A stretch of DNA of 55,129 nt from Verrucomicrobiota bacterium (GTDB lineage Bacteria; Verrucomicrobiota; Verrucomicrobiia; Opitutales; Opitutaceae). The stretch spans positions 1-55,129 of the forward strand of contig JAEWKR010000014.1 of assembly GCA_023457715.1 (NCBI GenBank), in the 5' to 3' direction. Every line of letters begins with the position of its first letter. The stretch's first letter is position 1. The notes under the pieces are model-generated. The model did no database searches. It saw nothing but the letters and a program-made list of their open reading frames with translations, and was not told where the DNA came from. A program made the translations under genes and the position numbers. Shown piece after piece: positions 16,430 to 25,059 of this stretch.

Positions 16430-18003
16430 GGGTTCGCGGCGGACAGGCGCTTGGGGTTGATGCGCGCGACGAAGGGCCAGGTGGCCCCGATGATCGGCAC
16501 CAGCGATTGGAAGAGCGCGGTGACGAACACACTGGCCACCATCTCGTAGGAATTCGCGAGCAGCAGGAACGTGGTGAAGGCCAGGAAGCCTTCGAGCGAG
16601 AGCACGAGTTTGCGCAGCGTGGCCAGTTCGATCCACGCGGCGATCAGCCCGAGCACCAGCCCCACAAGCACCGCGCCTTTCAGCGGCCCGAAATTGCCGT
16701 AGGCTTCGGGGAGCAACCCCCAGGCCACGTAGGTGCGGAACGTGGAGTGCAGATCCTGACGGCCGAAATGAACATTCAGGAGCACCTGACCTTCGTGTGC
16801 ACGCGGCTTGTCCGGCCACAGGAGGCGGGGCACGAGCAAGGGGGGAATCAAGGAGTACGTGCTGCCGCCAAGGGGCGCGATGTTACGGCCCTCCATCACA
16901 TCGACGACGTAGAGGAGGCTGGAGAGATTGTTGACGCGATGGAGCAGGCTCTGGCCTTCCAACTCGTCCTTCTCGTCGGAGAAGCCGCCGAAATCTCCGA
17001 CCTTCTCGGGCGCCACCTCGGCACCGGTCAGGAGCGCGAAACTGACGCCAATCCACTCCAGGTACGTGCGGGGCATGTCGACCAGCGTGGTGGTGGTCGA
17101 AGCATCGTAATCGCTGGTCGACCAGTATTTCTCCCGCATGACAAACTTGCCGACATTGAGGAAGGCGAAGGTCAGGAAAAAGGTCAGCAGGAGCCGCCAC
17201 GGAACGCGCCCGCTCCCCCAGAAAAGTCCGACCACCGATGCACTGACCACGATGACAGATGCCGAGAGCAGGAAGCCACCGGCGGTGACAAAACACTGCA
17301 ACGCGAGCGAGATCCAGAATGTGGTGCGTTGGATCGAGGTCGCGCGCCCGCGGCCGACCATCATGCCGGTGAGGAAGAACCCGGACGCGCTCATCGCGGA
17401 CGTGGTCGCGTGCAGGATGGGCGCGGAACCCACGGGCAGCGCGGCGAAAACCATGTTCATCGCACCGGCGGCTGTCGCCAGCGTGTAGGCGGTGCTTGCG
17501 CCGATGAGCGTGACGCCGAGGGTCGTCAGCCGGTTCGAGGCCGTATCGAGGCCGAGCAAGGCGTAGCACAGGCTCGAGCCGGGTCGCAGCAAGCGCATCC
17601 CCGCGGTCCAACCGCCAATCAGCGCCAGATTGAAAGCGGCCACCTCCCAGCCGGCCTGGAAGAGCTGGTCGGCAGTGTAAGCCGCCAAGCCTTCGTTCCC
17701 CACCACGATGGGCAGACCGTAAAGCACGAGGTTCTGGGCGGCGAAAAGCGCGAAAACAGGCAACCCTTTGCCGGACGACGCCCAGAGCGCGAGGGCGGCG
17801 AGGCTTGACGGCCCAATGAGGGCGAACGCCAGCGCCCCGGGATTCCCGGACATGAAGAGGTGTCCCACCCCCAGCAGGCAGCCGACCATCAGCACCGGGA
17901 GCATCTTCTTGATCGCGAGACGGACACTCTGTCCGATCTCATTGAAGACCACCTGGCGGTCGGTATCGCGGACGGGAGCCTGGGTCGCGTGCGAGGTGCT
18001 CAT
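16426..18003 (-). CDS. Polytopic membrane protein, O-antigen polymerase (Wzy)-like
   Basis: 525 residues with about twelve predicted membrane helices and one large loop containing SLIPPLLVPRLLWPDKPRA followed by LPEAYGNFGPLKGAVLVG. A proline-rich PRxLWPDKP motif and an EAYGNFG motif ahead of the last helices recur in oligosaccharide-repeat polymerases of polysaccharide clusters, so I infer a Wzy-like role. It starts at ATG 18003, overlapping the upstream GT4 stop by 4 bp; an 18-codon longer form is possible but unlikely. Confidence is high for a membrane polysaccharide protein and moderate for polymerase. Confidence 0.68.
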   Translation of the reverse strand: MSTSHATQAPVRDTDRQVVFNEIGQSVRLAIKKMLPVLMVGCLLGVGHLFMSGNPGALAFALIGPSSLAALALWASSGKGLPVFALFAAQNLVLYGLPIVVGNEGLAAYTADQLFQAGWEVAAFNLALIGGWTAGMRLLRPGSSLCYALLGLDTASNRLTTLGVTLIGASTAYTLATAAGAMNMVFAALPVGSAPILHATTSAMSASGFFLTGMMVGRGRATSIQRTTFWISLALQCFVTAGGFLLSASVIVVSASVVGLFWGSGRVPWRLLLTFFLTFAFLNVGKFVMREKYWSTSDYDASTTTTLVDMPRTYLEWIGVSFALLTGAEVAPEKVGDFGGFSDEKDELEGQSLLHRVNNLSSLLYVVDVMEGRNIAPLGGSTYSLIPPLLVPRLLWPDKPRAHEGQVLLNVHFGRQDLHSTFRTYVAWGLLPEAYGNFGPLKGAVLVGLVLGLIAAWIELATLRKLVLSLEGFLAFTTFLLLANSYEMVASVFVTALFQSLVPIIGATWPFVARINPKRLSAANP

Positions 18004-19214
18004 GCGCCCACCCCCGCCCGGAGCGCGGCGCAAAGGCTGCGTTGCTCGATCTCCCAACTCAAGGAGGCCTCCATGGCCTGCCGCGCGCGAAGGCCCATCG
18101 ACGCCAGCCGGGGGATATCGTTAAGGACGGAGTTCAAATCGTCGGCGAGCCTGGCGGGTGATTCGAGGTCAATCAAGGCCCCGGCGCCCGGGGCGGCGTC
18201 CAGAAATTCCCGTTGTCCGGCCGTCGGGGTGGCCAGGATCGCGAGACCGGCGTTGGCATACTGGAAGATCTTGTTGGTGATCGTCAGGTCGCGGCTGGGT
18301 GGAGTGCGGTGCTCGAGGGCCAGGCCCACGTCATGGAGCGCGATGGTGGACGGCAATTGTTGCGGATGGACCGGCTCCAGGAACGACAACCGAGGCCGCG
18401 CTTCGGGCGGGACGCTGGCCCGCAGGGCCTCGCGATACCCAGGGGCGGATGAGCCCAGAAGAACGAGCCGCGGCGGGGCGCTGAGCCGTTTCCAGCCGGC
18501 GAGGAAGGCCTCAAGGCCGCGCCCCGGCCCGATCGTTTGTGAGAACCAGAAAAGCGAGGGCTGGCCGTGTGCCGATCGGGGAAGGGGCCGCGGCTGCAGG
18601 GGAAACGAGTTGCGCACGACCCGGGGTGGGGGCGCCTCGGCGTATTGCGCGAGGGCGTCGGCGAGCGCCTGCGAGGTCGTCGTGCAGACGGTGGCCTCGC
18701 GCAACAGCCGACGCTCGACCCGGCGGAGAAGTGCCAGCGGCCGGGAACGGCGGGAACCGGGCAGGAGATCCTCGGAGTGCCAGTCTTCAAAGTCGGCGGC
18801 CACGCGTCGTCCTGATCGCAGGAGCTTCACGCCCACGCAAAACGGCGCCTCCGTATGCACGACCGTGAGGTCGGCCCGGAATCGTCGCGCGTGTTCCAGC
18901 AGGGAGAGGTAGGGCCCGAACGCGTAGGGCCACTCGACCCCGCGGGGACAGAGCTTTCGGGCCAGGGCCGTCGCGGCGCGGTCGCGAAAAGCACGGAGAC
19001 GTTCGCCGCGGGTGCCGCCCAGATGGTTGATGACGACGTTCCGAAAGGGAGCGTCGCGTGTCAGATCCCGGTCGTACGCTTCATACTCCGCGACGTTCGC
19101 GACGCGGACGACGGTCACGTCGAAGCCGGCGCCCGCCAGCGCGGCCGCTTCCTTGTAGACGCGCGGATTGCGGCTCAGCTGGCCGGCGGTGAGAATCAGG
19201 ACGGTGGGTTGCAC
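18000..19214 (-). CDS. Glycosyltransferase family 4
   Basis: 404 residues, GT-B type. The N-terminal VLILTAGQLSRNPRVYKEA is a characteristic opening of a GT4 subgroup from polysaccharide clusters. The donor half has LFWFSQTIGPGRGLEAFL and a later KIFQYANAGLAILATPTAG, a nucleotide-sugar binding loop in which the canonical first Glu of E-x7-E is not obvious. Start ATG 19214 lies 13 bp after the upstream GT2 stop. Confidence 0.85.
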   Translation of the reverse strand: MQPTVLILTAGQLSRNPRVYKEAAALAGAGFDVTVVRVANVAEYEAYDRDLTRDAPFRNVVINHLGGTRGERLRAFRDRAATALARKLCPRGVEWPYAFGPYLSLLEHARRFRADLTVVHTEAPFCVGVKLLRSGRRVAADFEDWHSEDLLPGSRRSRPLALLRRVERRLLREATVCTTTSQALADALAQYAEAPPPRVVRNSFPLQPRPLPRSAHGQPSLFWFSQTIGPGRGLEAFLAGWKRLSAPPRLVLLGSSAPGYREALRASVPPEARPRLSFLEPVHPQQLPSTIALHDVGLALEHRTPPSRDLTITNKIFQYANAGLAILATPTAGQREFLDAAPGAGALIDLESPARLADDLNSVLNDIPRLASMGLRARQAMEASLSWEIEQRSLCAALRAGVGA

Positions 19215-19227
19215 GCGCGGTCGGGGT

Positions 19228-20175
19228 TCACCAGCGGCCGGTCAGCCGCGCCAGCCGCCGGGCGAGGCGCCAGCCGAGGAAGCGGCCCAGGGTTTGCTGA
19301 CGGGCGCCGCCGCAGGGTTGCACCTTGGAACCGCCGAACTGCCGGGCGCGACGGAGTGCATCGCGACTCAAGGCCGCGTCGTCCGGATACAGCTCATACC
19401 CGATGTGCTGCCAGAAGTCGGCGGCGGCCTGGCGGACGAGGGGCGAATCCTCCGCGCGCAGCATCGCGGCGATTGTCAACTCGGCGGACCGATGCAGCGA
19501 CCGCATCGCCCGGGCGCTGCGGGACCGGCTGAGGCTCCCGGCGAGCTGGCTCCGATAGTAGCTGCACCCCGTGCTGGAGAACACGATACCCCGCGAGGCC
19601 AGCACCACGCGGGCAAAATACTCGCCGTCGTCATTCAACGAAAGCGACTCGTCCCAGGCGCCGGCCCGGTCGATCACGGCCCGCGGCACGAGCCAGGCGC
19701 CGGGGTGCATCATCCGGTTCGTGGCGGTTGTCAGCCGCAGGAAGTCGAGCGGCGCGAAGTCGCGAAACACCTCGTCATCCACGAAGCGCGCCTGCGCAGG
19801 GTCGTCCGAAAAACGGCCCCAGCGACAGGTCGCGACGCAACCCTGGTGTTCGGGGCGCGAGAGCAGCTCGACCTGCGCCGCGAGCTTGTCCGGCGACAGC
19901 AGGTCGTCCGCATCCAGAAACTGGACATACTCACGCGTGGCGTGGCGAAGACCTTCATTGCGGGCGGCGCTCGCGCCTCGATTAGCCTGACGCCGGGCGA
20001 GAATGCCGCGGGGCACGTGCCGCTGCAGCACGTCCCACGTACCATCGGTCGATCCATCGTCGACGGCGATGATCTCGGGCGGTCCGCCGCGCGCGGCGAG
20101 CAGACACTCCAGCGTGTCCGCGACCCAGCGCGCCGCATTGTAGCAGGGGATGACCACGGATACCGGGAGCGTCAT
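19228..20175 (-). CDS. Glycosyltransferase family 2
   Basis: 315-residue GT-A enzyme. The opening SVVIPCYNAARWVADTLEC, the VDDGSTDGTW segment and the metal-binding FLDADDLLSPDKL are textbook GT2 motifs. A C-terminal extension of about 90 residues after the catalytic domain is probably helical. ATG 20175 overlaps the stop of the upstream membrane protein by 4 bp (ATGA). Confidence 0.93.
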   Translation of the reverse strand: MTLPVSVVIPCYNAARWVADTLECLLAARGGPPEIIAVDDGSTDGTWDVLQRHVPRGILARRQANRGASAARNEGLRHATREYVQFLDADDLLSPDKLAAQVELLSRPEHQGCVATCRWGRFSDDPAQARFVDDEVFRDFAPLDFLRLTTATNRMMHPGAWLVPRAVIDRAGAWDESLSLNDDGEYFARVVLASRGIVFSSTGCSYYRSQLAGSLSRSRSARAMRSLHRSAELTIAAMLRAEDSPLVRQAAADFWQHIGYELYPDDAALSRDALRRARQFGGSKVQPCGGARQQTLGRFLGWRLARRLARLTGRW

Positions 20176-21590
20176 GGCTGGTCGTGTTTCTGCGCGACTC
20201 GGCGGGCTTGGAAGAGCCGGACCATGCCGTCGTTTTCCACGGGTTCATTCACACTCGCAGGGTAATACGGAGCCCCGAGATCCCCCACGGACAAGCTGTC
20301 CAGCCGGCCGAGAGCGGCGAGAATCCGCGGGGACCGGCGGTGGTGCTCCAGGTACATGCCCCGCGCGGCGATCGCTCGATGTTCCACGAGCGACGCGAGG
20401 TTACTGAGCAGCACGGTGAGCAGCGCAAGGGCGGCCCAACGGGCGCGCCGCGGCTGTCGGCGCACCCACAGGGCGATGCCGCCGAGCGCGAGGATCCACA
20501 GGAGTGCCACGCTCGGCAGGCCGTAGTAGATGCGCCGGTAATCCAGGTTGAGCATGGCCGGGAGACGCAGGATCATGGCGGCCTTGATCAGCAGCAGCCC
20601 AAGCGGGAGCAGGCTGCACCAGACCACGGCGAACCATTTCGGTGCGGGCTCGCCCGATCCCAACGCGCGCGCCATTGACCAGACCCCGCCGATCAAGAGT
20701 GCCGCCGCTGCCAGCGCCGGCACATTGCCGAAGAGGAAGCGCATGTCATCGAGCACCAACGTGGGCGAATAAAGCGCGAGCGTGCCGGCCAGCGGTCGGA
20801 CTTGGTCCCAGGGAAGGTGCTGAAATTCAAACGACGGGCCGATGCCGCTGAAATGGCGGATGAGACGAGGGCCGACGGCGTGATTGTAGAGGGCGACGGC
20901 CACGCAGGCTGCCGTGAGCGCGAGCGCGGCGGGTTTCAGGCTTCGATCCCGCGCGATGCCGAGCGCCAGCCAGAGCGCGCCGACCAGCAACAACGCGAAG
21001 CCTTGGCGGTCAAAGAGGCCCATCAGCGTGCCCGCCAAGAGGACCCACGCTCCGCCTGAAACCGGCTGGCGGCGGGACCGAAGGATCCCGGCCACGAGGA
21101 CCGACAAGGCCAGGACGACGCCCGCTTTCGCCGAGCGGAAGAACGAGCCTCCCAGCAGCACCGCGGGAGTGCTGAGAAAAACGCCAACCCCCAAGGCGGC
21201 GACGATGCCCGGCAGCCTCCACTCGCGGCGGGCAAGTTGCCACCCGATCGTCGCAGCGAGACCCAGGAACAAGAAGTGACTCAACGACAGCACATGGGGC
21301 ACGCCGTGATCGACCGATCGGGCGATGACCTGGCAATCCAGGTAGTCAAAAACGTAGGACAGCTCACGCGCCTGATAGTAACCCCAGTCAGTCCCGCGCG
21401 GATCGAAGATTTTCTGCAGGAAGGAGCGTTCCGGATTCAGGTAATGGGGAATGAACAGGTAAGCCTCAGGGTGAATCATGCCGCGCCCCACGGCGGCGAG
21501 CGCGAGCACGAACAGCGCGCCGGCGGCGGCGAGCAACCCCCATCCGGAATGCCGGTTCGCCCAGAGATAGACGATGCGGGCGTTTCTCAT
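20172..21590 (-). CDS. Polytopic membrane protein, unassigned (possible GT-C glycosyltransferase)
   Basis: 472 residues with about eleven hydrophobic helices. I do not recognise the family. After the first helix a loop contains HPEAYLFIPHYLNPERS and then DPRGTDWGYYQARELSYVF, rich in acidic and aromatic residues, a layout seen in GT-C transferases that use polyprenyl-phosphate sugars. The C-terminal soluble tail of about 60 residues includes EHRAIAARGMYLEHHRR. The ATG at 21590 lies 1 bp after the upstream stop. A role in adding or flipping a sugar is inferred from context only. Confidence 0.6.
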   Translation of the reverse strand: MRNARIVYLWANRHSGWGLLAAAGALFVLALAAVGRGMIHPEAYLFIPHYLNPERSFLQKIFDPRGTDWGYYQARELSYVFDYLDCQVIARSVDHGVPHVLSLSHFLFLGLAATIGWQLARREWRLPGIVAALGVGVFLSTPAVLLGGSFFRSAKAGVVLALSVLVAGILRSRRQPVSGGAWVLLAGTLMGLFDRQGFALLLVGALWLALGIARDRSLKPAALALTAACVAVALYNHAVGPRLIRHFSGIGPSFEFQHLPWDQVRPLAGTLALYSPTLVLDDMRFLFGNVPALAAAALLIGGVWSMARALGSGEPAPKWFAVVWCSLLPLGLLLIKAAMILRLPAMLNLDYRRIYYGLPSVALLWILALGGIALWVRRQPRRARWAALALLTVLLSNLASLVEHRAIAARGMYLEHHRRSPRILAALGRLDSLSVGDLGAPYYPASVNEPVENDGMVRLFQARRVAQKHDQP

Positions 21591-21591
21591 C

Positions 21592-23088
21592 TCACGGCGC
21601 GCCCCTGCGCTCCAAGACCACGAGGCCGGGCTGTTGCTCCAGGATCCGGCACCGACCGCCCTCGACGGCCCGGGCGATCGCATCACGCCAATCCGACGCC
21701 AGTTCGCCCGGCGTGCCGGCGCGATCCAGCGGCCGCGCTGCAATCACATACAGTCGGCACATCGGCACGGAAAAGTTCTCGATCGGCCAGGTTCGCACGG
21801 TGCGCTGGTCGAAGTGCGCCGTCAGCGCAAAGGCGTGATCGTTGATCCCGATCCGGTCGTCGGCGCGAAGTTCCTGGCGCAACCGGTCCACCCCGGGCTG
21901 CACGTTCGCGCCAATCTGCGCGCTGATACCGCGGAGCGCGCCGAGCCCGCCGAGCAGACCCAAGGCGGCGCACACGCCGAAAACGGCGGCCGGACGCCGC
22001 CAGTGCTCGAACACCAGCAGGAGCGCCGGGGCAAGGATCGGCAGGAACATGCGGCCATTCGAGAGCCCATCGAAGGTGCCGACGCAACGAAGTGCCGCCA
22101 TGCCGAGCGTGTAGACGACAACCGTCAGCGCCAAGGTCTGGGAGTACCGGGCCGAGGACCGGCGCCAAGCGCTCCACGCGAGGAGCAACAGTGCGGCGGT
22201 GACCAGGCTCCCGAGGGCATGGGTTGCGAGAGGGGACGCAACGACGAGTCGCTCGCGAAGGCCGTTGCCGATCAACGCCGAAACGGGAGCCCACCCGAAG
22301 TCGGCAAGCTGCTGCGGGAAACTGGAGAGTCCCTCGGCGCCGCTCCGATCTGCACCGCTGAGATGGCCCGAACGCCAGAGGTTGAGGCCCAGCAACAATA
22401 GCGAGATGACCGCCGCGCATGCGGTCGCGGCGATCACATGGATGCGTCCACTGCGGCCGGCATTCCGCAGCATCAGCAGGCTCCAGAGTCCCAGCGTGGC
22501 GAGCGCCAGCACCCCGGCGTAGCGAATGGAGAAGGCCGCCAGCGCCGCCGTTGCCGCCAGCCAGAGCAGGCGCGGCGCGGTGCTCGCGCGCGCGAGCACC
22601 AGCGCCAGCGCGAGAACCGCGGCGGCAAAGGGCAGCTCCGTCAGCACGCCAAAGAGCTCGATCGCCACCACGGGGCACACCGCCAGTGCGGCGAGGGCGG
22701 CGGCCTGTCCACGACGAGGAACGCCGCGCTCCGCCAGGATCCCACGAAAAGCCCACAGCAGCCCGCACAGCGCCGCCGTCGACAGCAGCACGAGCGACCC
22801 GTAGGCCGGCAAACCCAGCCGGGTGAGCAAACCGCCGGCGAAAGGGTAGCCAAACGTCCAGTGGTTGCCGAAGCGATCCGGCCACTCCTGCGCGAATTGC
22901 TTCGCCATCTCGACGTAATGGTAACCGTCGAAGGTCAAGCGGCGGCCGCGGACGTACGTCGCGACTGAGGCCGCGACGCCAAGCAGCGCGGCGCCCGTCA
23001 CCAAAGCGACGGCGGTCGCGCCCCCGCTGCTGGGGACGGAAGCGTCCGCCTGGGTGGACGCCGCTGAGGGCGAGACGCCAGCCCTCAT
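21592..23088 (-). CDS. Polytopic membrane protein, ArnT/PMT-like GT-C candidate
   Basis: 498 residues with about eleven hydrophobic helices and a C-terminal soluble domain of about 80 residues. The first loop has DGYHYVEMAKQFAQEWPDRF followed by HWTFGYPFAGG, similar in arrangement to membrane mannosyl- and arabinosyl-transferases that keep an acidic residue in loop 1 and a proline-rich entry to helix 2. ATG 23088 overlaps the upstream stop by 4 bp; the frame extends 11 codons further upstream, which I reject. Substrate unknown. Confidence 0.62.
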   Translation of the reverse strand: MRAGVSPSAASTQADASVPSSGGATAVALVTGAALLGVAASVATYVRGRRLTFDGYHYVEMAKQFAQEWPDRFGNHWTFGYPFAGGLLTRLGLPAYGSLVLLSTAALCGLLWAFRGILAERGVPRRGQAAALAALAVCPVVAIELFGVLTELPFAAAVLALALVLARASTAPRLLWLAATAALAAFSIRYAGVLALATLGLWSLLMLRNAGRSGRIHVIAATACAAVISLLLLGLNLWRSGHLSGADRSGAEGLSSFPQQLADFGWAPVSALIGNGLRERLVVASPLATHALGSLVTAALLLLAWSAWRRSSARYSQTLALTVVVYTLGMAALRCVGTFDGLSNGRMFLPILAPALLLVFEHWRRPAAVFGVCAALGLLGGLGALRGISAQIGANVQPGVDRLRQELRADDRIGINDHAFALTAHFDQRTVRTWPIENFSVPMCRLYVIAARPLDRAGTPGELASDWRDAIARAVEGGRCRILEQQPGLVVLERRGAP

Positions 23089-24029
23089 ACGAAGCTCCTC
23101 CATCCCTGGCGGAAATACCAACGCTTCGACTCCGCCACGTAATGTTGCATCACTCCGGCCCCGCTTTGCACCTGCTGTCGCGTCGGTCTGGTGATGTACC
23201 GCTCCGCCGACACCTGCGTGAACGCGCGGCCCGGCAGCAGCATCGCCACGAGGGCCTGCTCGAGATAGTAATTCGTTCGCTCTCGTCGTTGGAGCTCAGC
23301 GGTCCAGCTTTCCAGCTGACCCCAGTCGAGCTCGCTGCTGTTCAACCCGCATAGACCGACGTTGACGAGCGCGGGCAAGCTCCCTCCCGCCAGGGATTCC
23401 ATCAGCGGACGGGAGTAGCCATACGACTCCTCGCAATCGGTGGCGACCAGGGGTTGGCGCGGGTCTGCCTGCCATGCGAGCAACTCGGTCGCGGGAGCGA
23501 AGAAGAGCAGGTCGGAGTCGATCACGAGTTTCCACCCCTGGCTTCCCAGGTGAACGTCGATCAACTTGCGGATGTTGGGGTACTTCTCCCAACGGTCGCG
23601 CAGGCAGGGGAAGCGATCCGGCGGCAGCCCTGCGTCCCGACGCGCCGTTAATTCCGCGATGCCATGGATCCGCACCGGCCCGAGGCGCAGCAACCTCTCC
23701 CGACAGCGGTCGTCGATCGTGCCGTCGTCGTAGATTTCCGCGACCACGTTGACTGCGCTGGTGCGACTGAGGCTGTGGAGGCAGAAAAGCGTTTGGTACC
23801 AGAAGCGCCGGCCCGTCATCAGATGCACGGTCAGGGTAGGAGCGCCGGGCCATTGCGGGAGGGCGCCCAGGCCGTCCGCCGCGCGCACCATCTCCAGCCG
23901 CTGACGTTCGGTCTCGCGTTCGGCGAAAGGGCCGCCGTTGCGGAGGGAGTCGCGCGCGCGCCCGACCGGTCGGTGGTAGAGTGCCAGCAGCACGCGTCCG
24001 AGGCCAAGGTTTCGCAGCAGGGATTTCAT
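23085..24029 (-). CDS. Putative GT-A type glycosyltransferase
   Basis: 314 residues. I do not recognise a named family, but KLVIDSDLLFFAPATELL contains a DxD-like DSD preceded by a hydrophobic strand, the nucleotide-sugar/metal site of many GT-A enzymes. The context before it (LIDVHLGSQGW) and after it (NVGLCGLNSSELDWGQLE) also fits a GT8-like architecture. The start at ATG 24029 comes 10 bp after the upstream GT2; the longer open frame covers shadow sequence. The gene ends in an ATGA overlap with the next membrane protein. Confidence 0.68.
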   Translation of the reverse strand: MKSLLRNLGLGRVLLALYHRPVGRARDSLRNGGPFAERETERQRLEMVRAADGLGALPQWPGAPTLTVHLMTGRRFWYQTLFCLHSLSRTSAVNVVAEIYDDGTIDDRCRERLLRLGPVRIHGIAELTARRDAGLPPDRFPCLRDRWEKYPNIRKLIDVHLGSQGWKLVIDSDLLFFAPATELLAWQADPRQPLVATDCEESYGYSRPLMESLAGGSLPALVNVGLCGLNSSELDWGQLESWTAELQRRERTNYYLEQALVAMLLPGRAFTQVSAERYITRPTRQQVQSGAGVMQHYVAESKRWYFRQGWRSFV

Positions 24030-24039
24030 GCTCGGTGCG

Positions 24040-24954
24040 TCAGGCTGCCAGGACACGCCCGTCAAAATGACCGCGCGCGCCCTGCCACCGCACTCGGGCG
24101 GCGAGGGAGCGCCAGGGCCGGCAGGTGCCCCAGGCTTTGGCTTTGCGCAGGCGCGCGCCAAGTCGGGATAGCGGAGGCCACGGATTCGCCTCGTGCAGCC
24201 GCAGCACCTGCATCCACGATTTCTGGATACCGTAATTGAGCCGCCCAAGGTAGTCGGGCTGCAGCCGTCCGGAGGGGATCAGATGGGTGAGGGACAGCCC
24301 GGGCAGGTAGGCCACCTCCCAACCGGCCGCCATGGCAGAGAGCACGATGTCGTTGTCGCCGCCCGAGGTGAGCTCCGCGCCGCGACGATCGGTGAGCGCG
24401 ATGTGGCCACGGTTGATCCAGGCCTGCCAAGCCGCGCGCCGGAGCGCCATGCCGGCGCCGATGGGCGCGTAGAGCGGGTACTCGTTGCGGGCGGAGCCAG
24501 CGGGACGCAGTCCCTTTGAAATACGCGGTTCTGCGCCGAGGTCCCGCACCGCCAGCAACGGATGAAACTCGCGCGTCCACTCGGGGGGCGCGGTCTCGAA
24601 CTCCGGCAGGGACCTGCCGCCCAGGAGTCCGACCGGGGGCAGCCGTTCGAAGGCGGACAACGCGGCGGCCAGATAGTCGGGCGCGAGCACGTTGTCGTCG
24701 TCGACCAGGATCGCCACGTCCGCGGCGGCCTCGTTGAACCCGCGCCGGCGGGCCCACGTGAGTCCCACCTGCGGCTCACGGGCGATGCGGCCATTCGGCG
24801 GCAGCGCGACGTCGACGGCAGGAGAGGACGCATTGTCGATCAGCAGCAGTTCCCACTCCGACGCGGGGAGTGTCTGTTGCGCCAGTCCGGCCAGGGTCCG
24901 TCGCAGGCGACCAGCGTCCGGATTGTGGGTGGGGAGGATGACCGAGACGCGCAC
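24040..24954 (-). CDS. Glycosyltransferase family 2
   Basis: 304 residues. The N-terminus SVILPTHNPDAGRLRRTL, then ELLLIDNASSPAVDV and the metal site ILVDDDNVLAPDYL identify a GT2 catalytic domain. The later LTSGGDNDIVLSAMAAGWEV corresponds to the acceptor-side ED/GD region. It starts at ATG 24954, 6 bp after the 32-codon micro-ORF stop, and probably depends on translational coupling through it. Confidence 0.92.
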   Translation of the reverse strand: MRVSVILPTHNPDAGRLRRTLAGLAQQTLPASEWELLLIDNASSPAVDVALPPNGRIAREPQVGLTWARRRGFNEAAADVAILVDDDNVLAPDYLAAALSAFERLPPVGLLGGRSLPEFETAPPEWTREFHPLLAVRDLGAEPRISKGLRPAGSARNEYPLYAPIGAGMALRRAAWQAWINRGHIALTDRRGAELTSGGDNDIVLSAMAAGWEVAYLPGLSLTHLIPSGRLQPDYLGRLNYGIQKSWMQVLRLHEANPWPPLSRLGARLRKAKAWGTCRPWRSLAARVRWQGARGHFDGRVLAA

Positions 24955-24960
24955 GGGCGT

Positions 24961-25059
24961 TTACTTGCCGCGGAGATCGGCTACGGGGCGCACGCTGCGC
25001 ACCCAACCGTGGGAGCGGCGGGGACGAAAGAGCCGACCGATGAGACGGATGAGGGTCAT
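24961..25059 (-). CDS. Coupled micro-ORF, 32 residues, arginine-rich
   Basis: A 32-codon frame starts at ATG 25059 inside the stop of the carbamoyltransferase (ATGA) and ends 6 bp before the next GT2 start. The peptide begins MTLIRLIGRLFRPRRSHG and is strongly basic with one short amphipathic or hydrophobic stretch. Spacing and overlap match every other junction in the operon, which is the main evidence that it is translated. Carbamoyltransferase genes in polysaccharide clusters are often followed by a small membrane protein gene (DUF5989); this could be a shrunken counterpart, but the similarity is only positional. Confidence 0.5.
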   Translation of the reverse strand: MTLIRLIGRLFRPRRSHGWVRSVRPVADLRGK

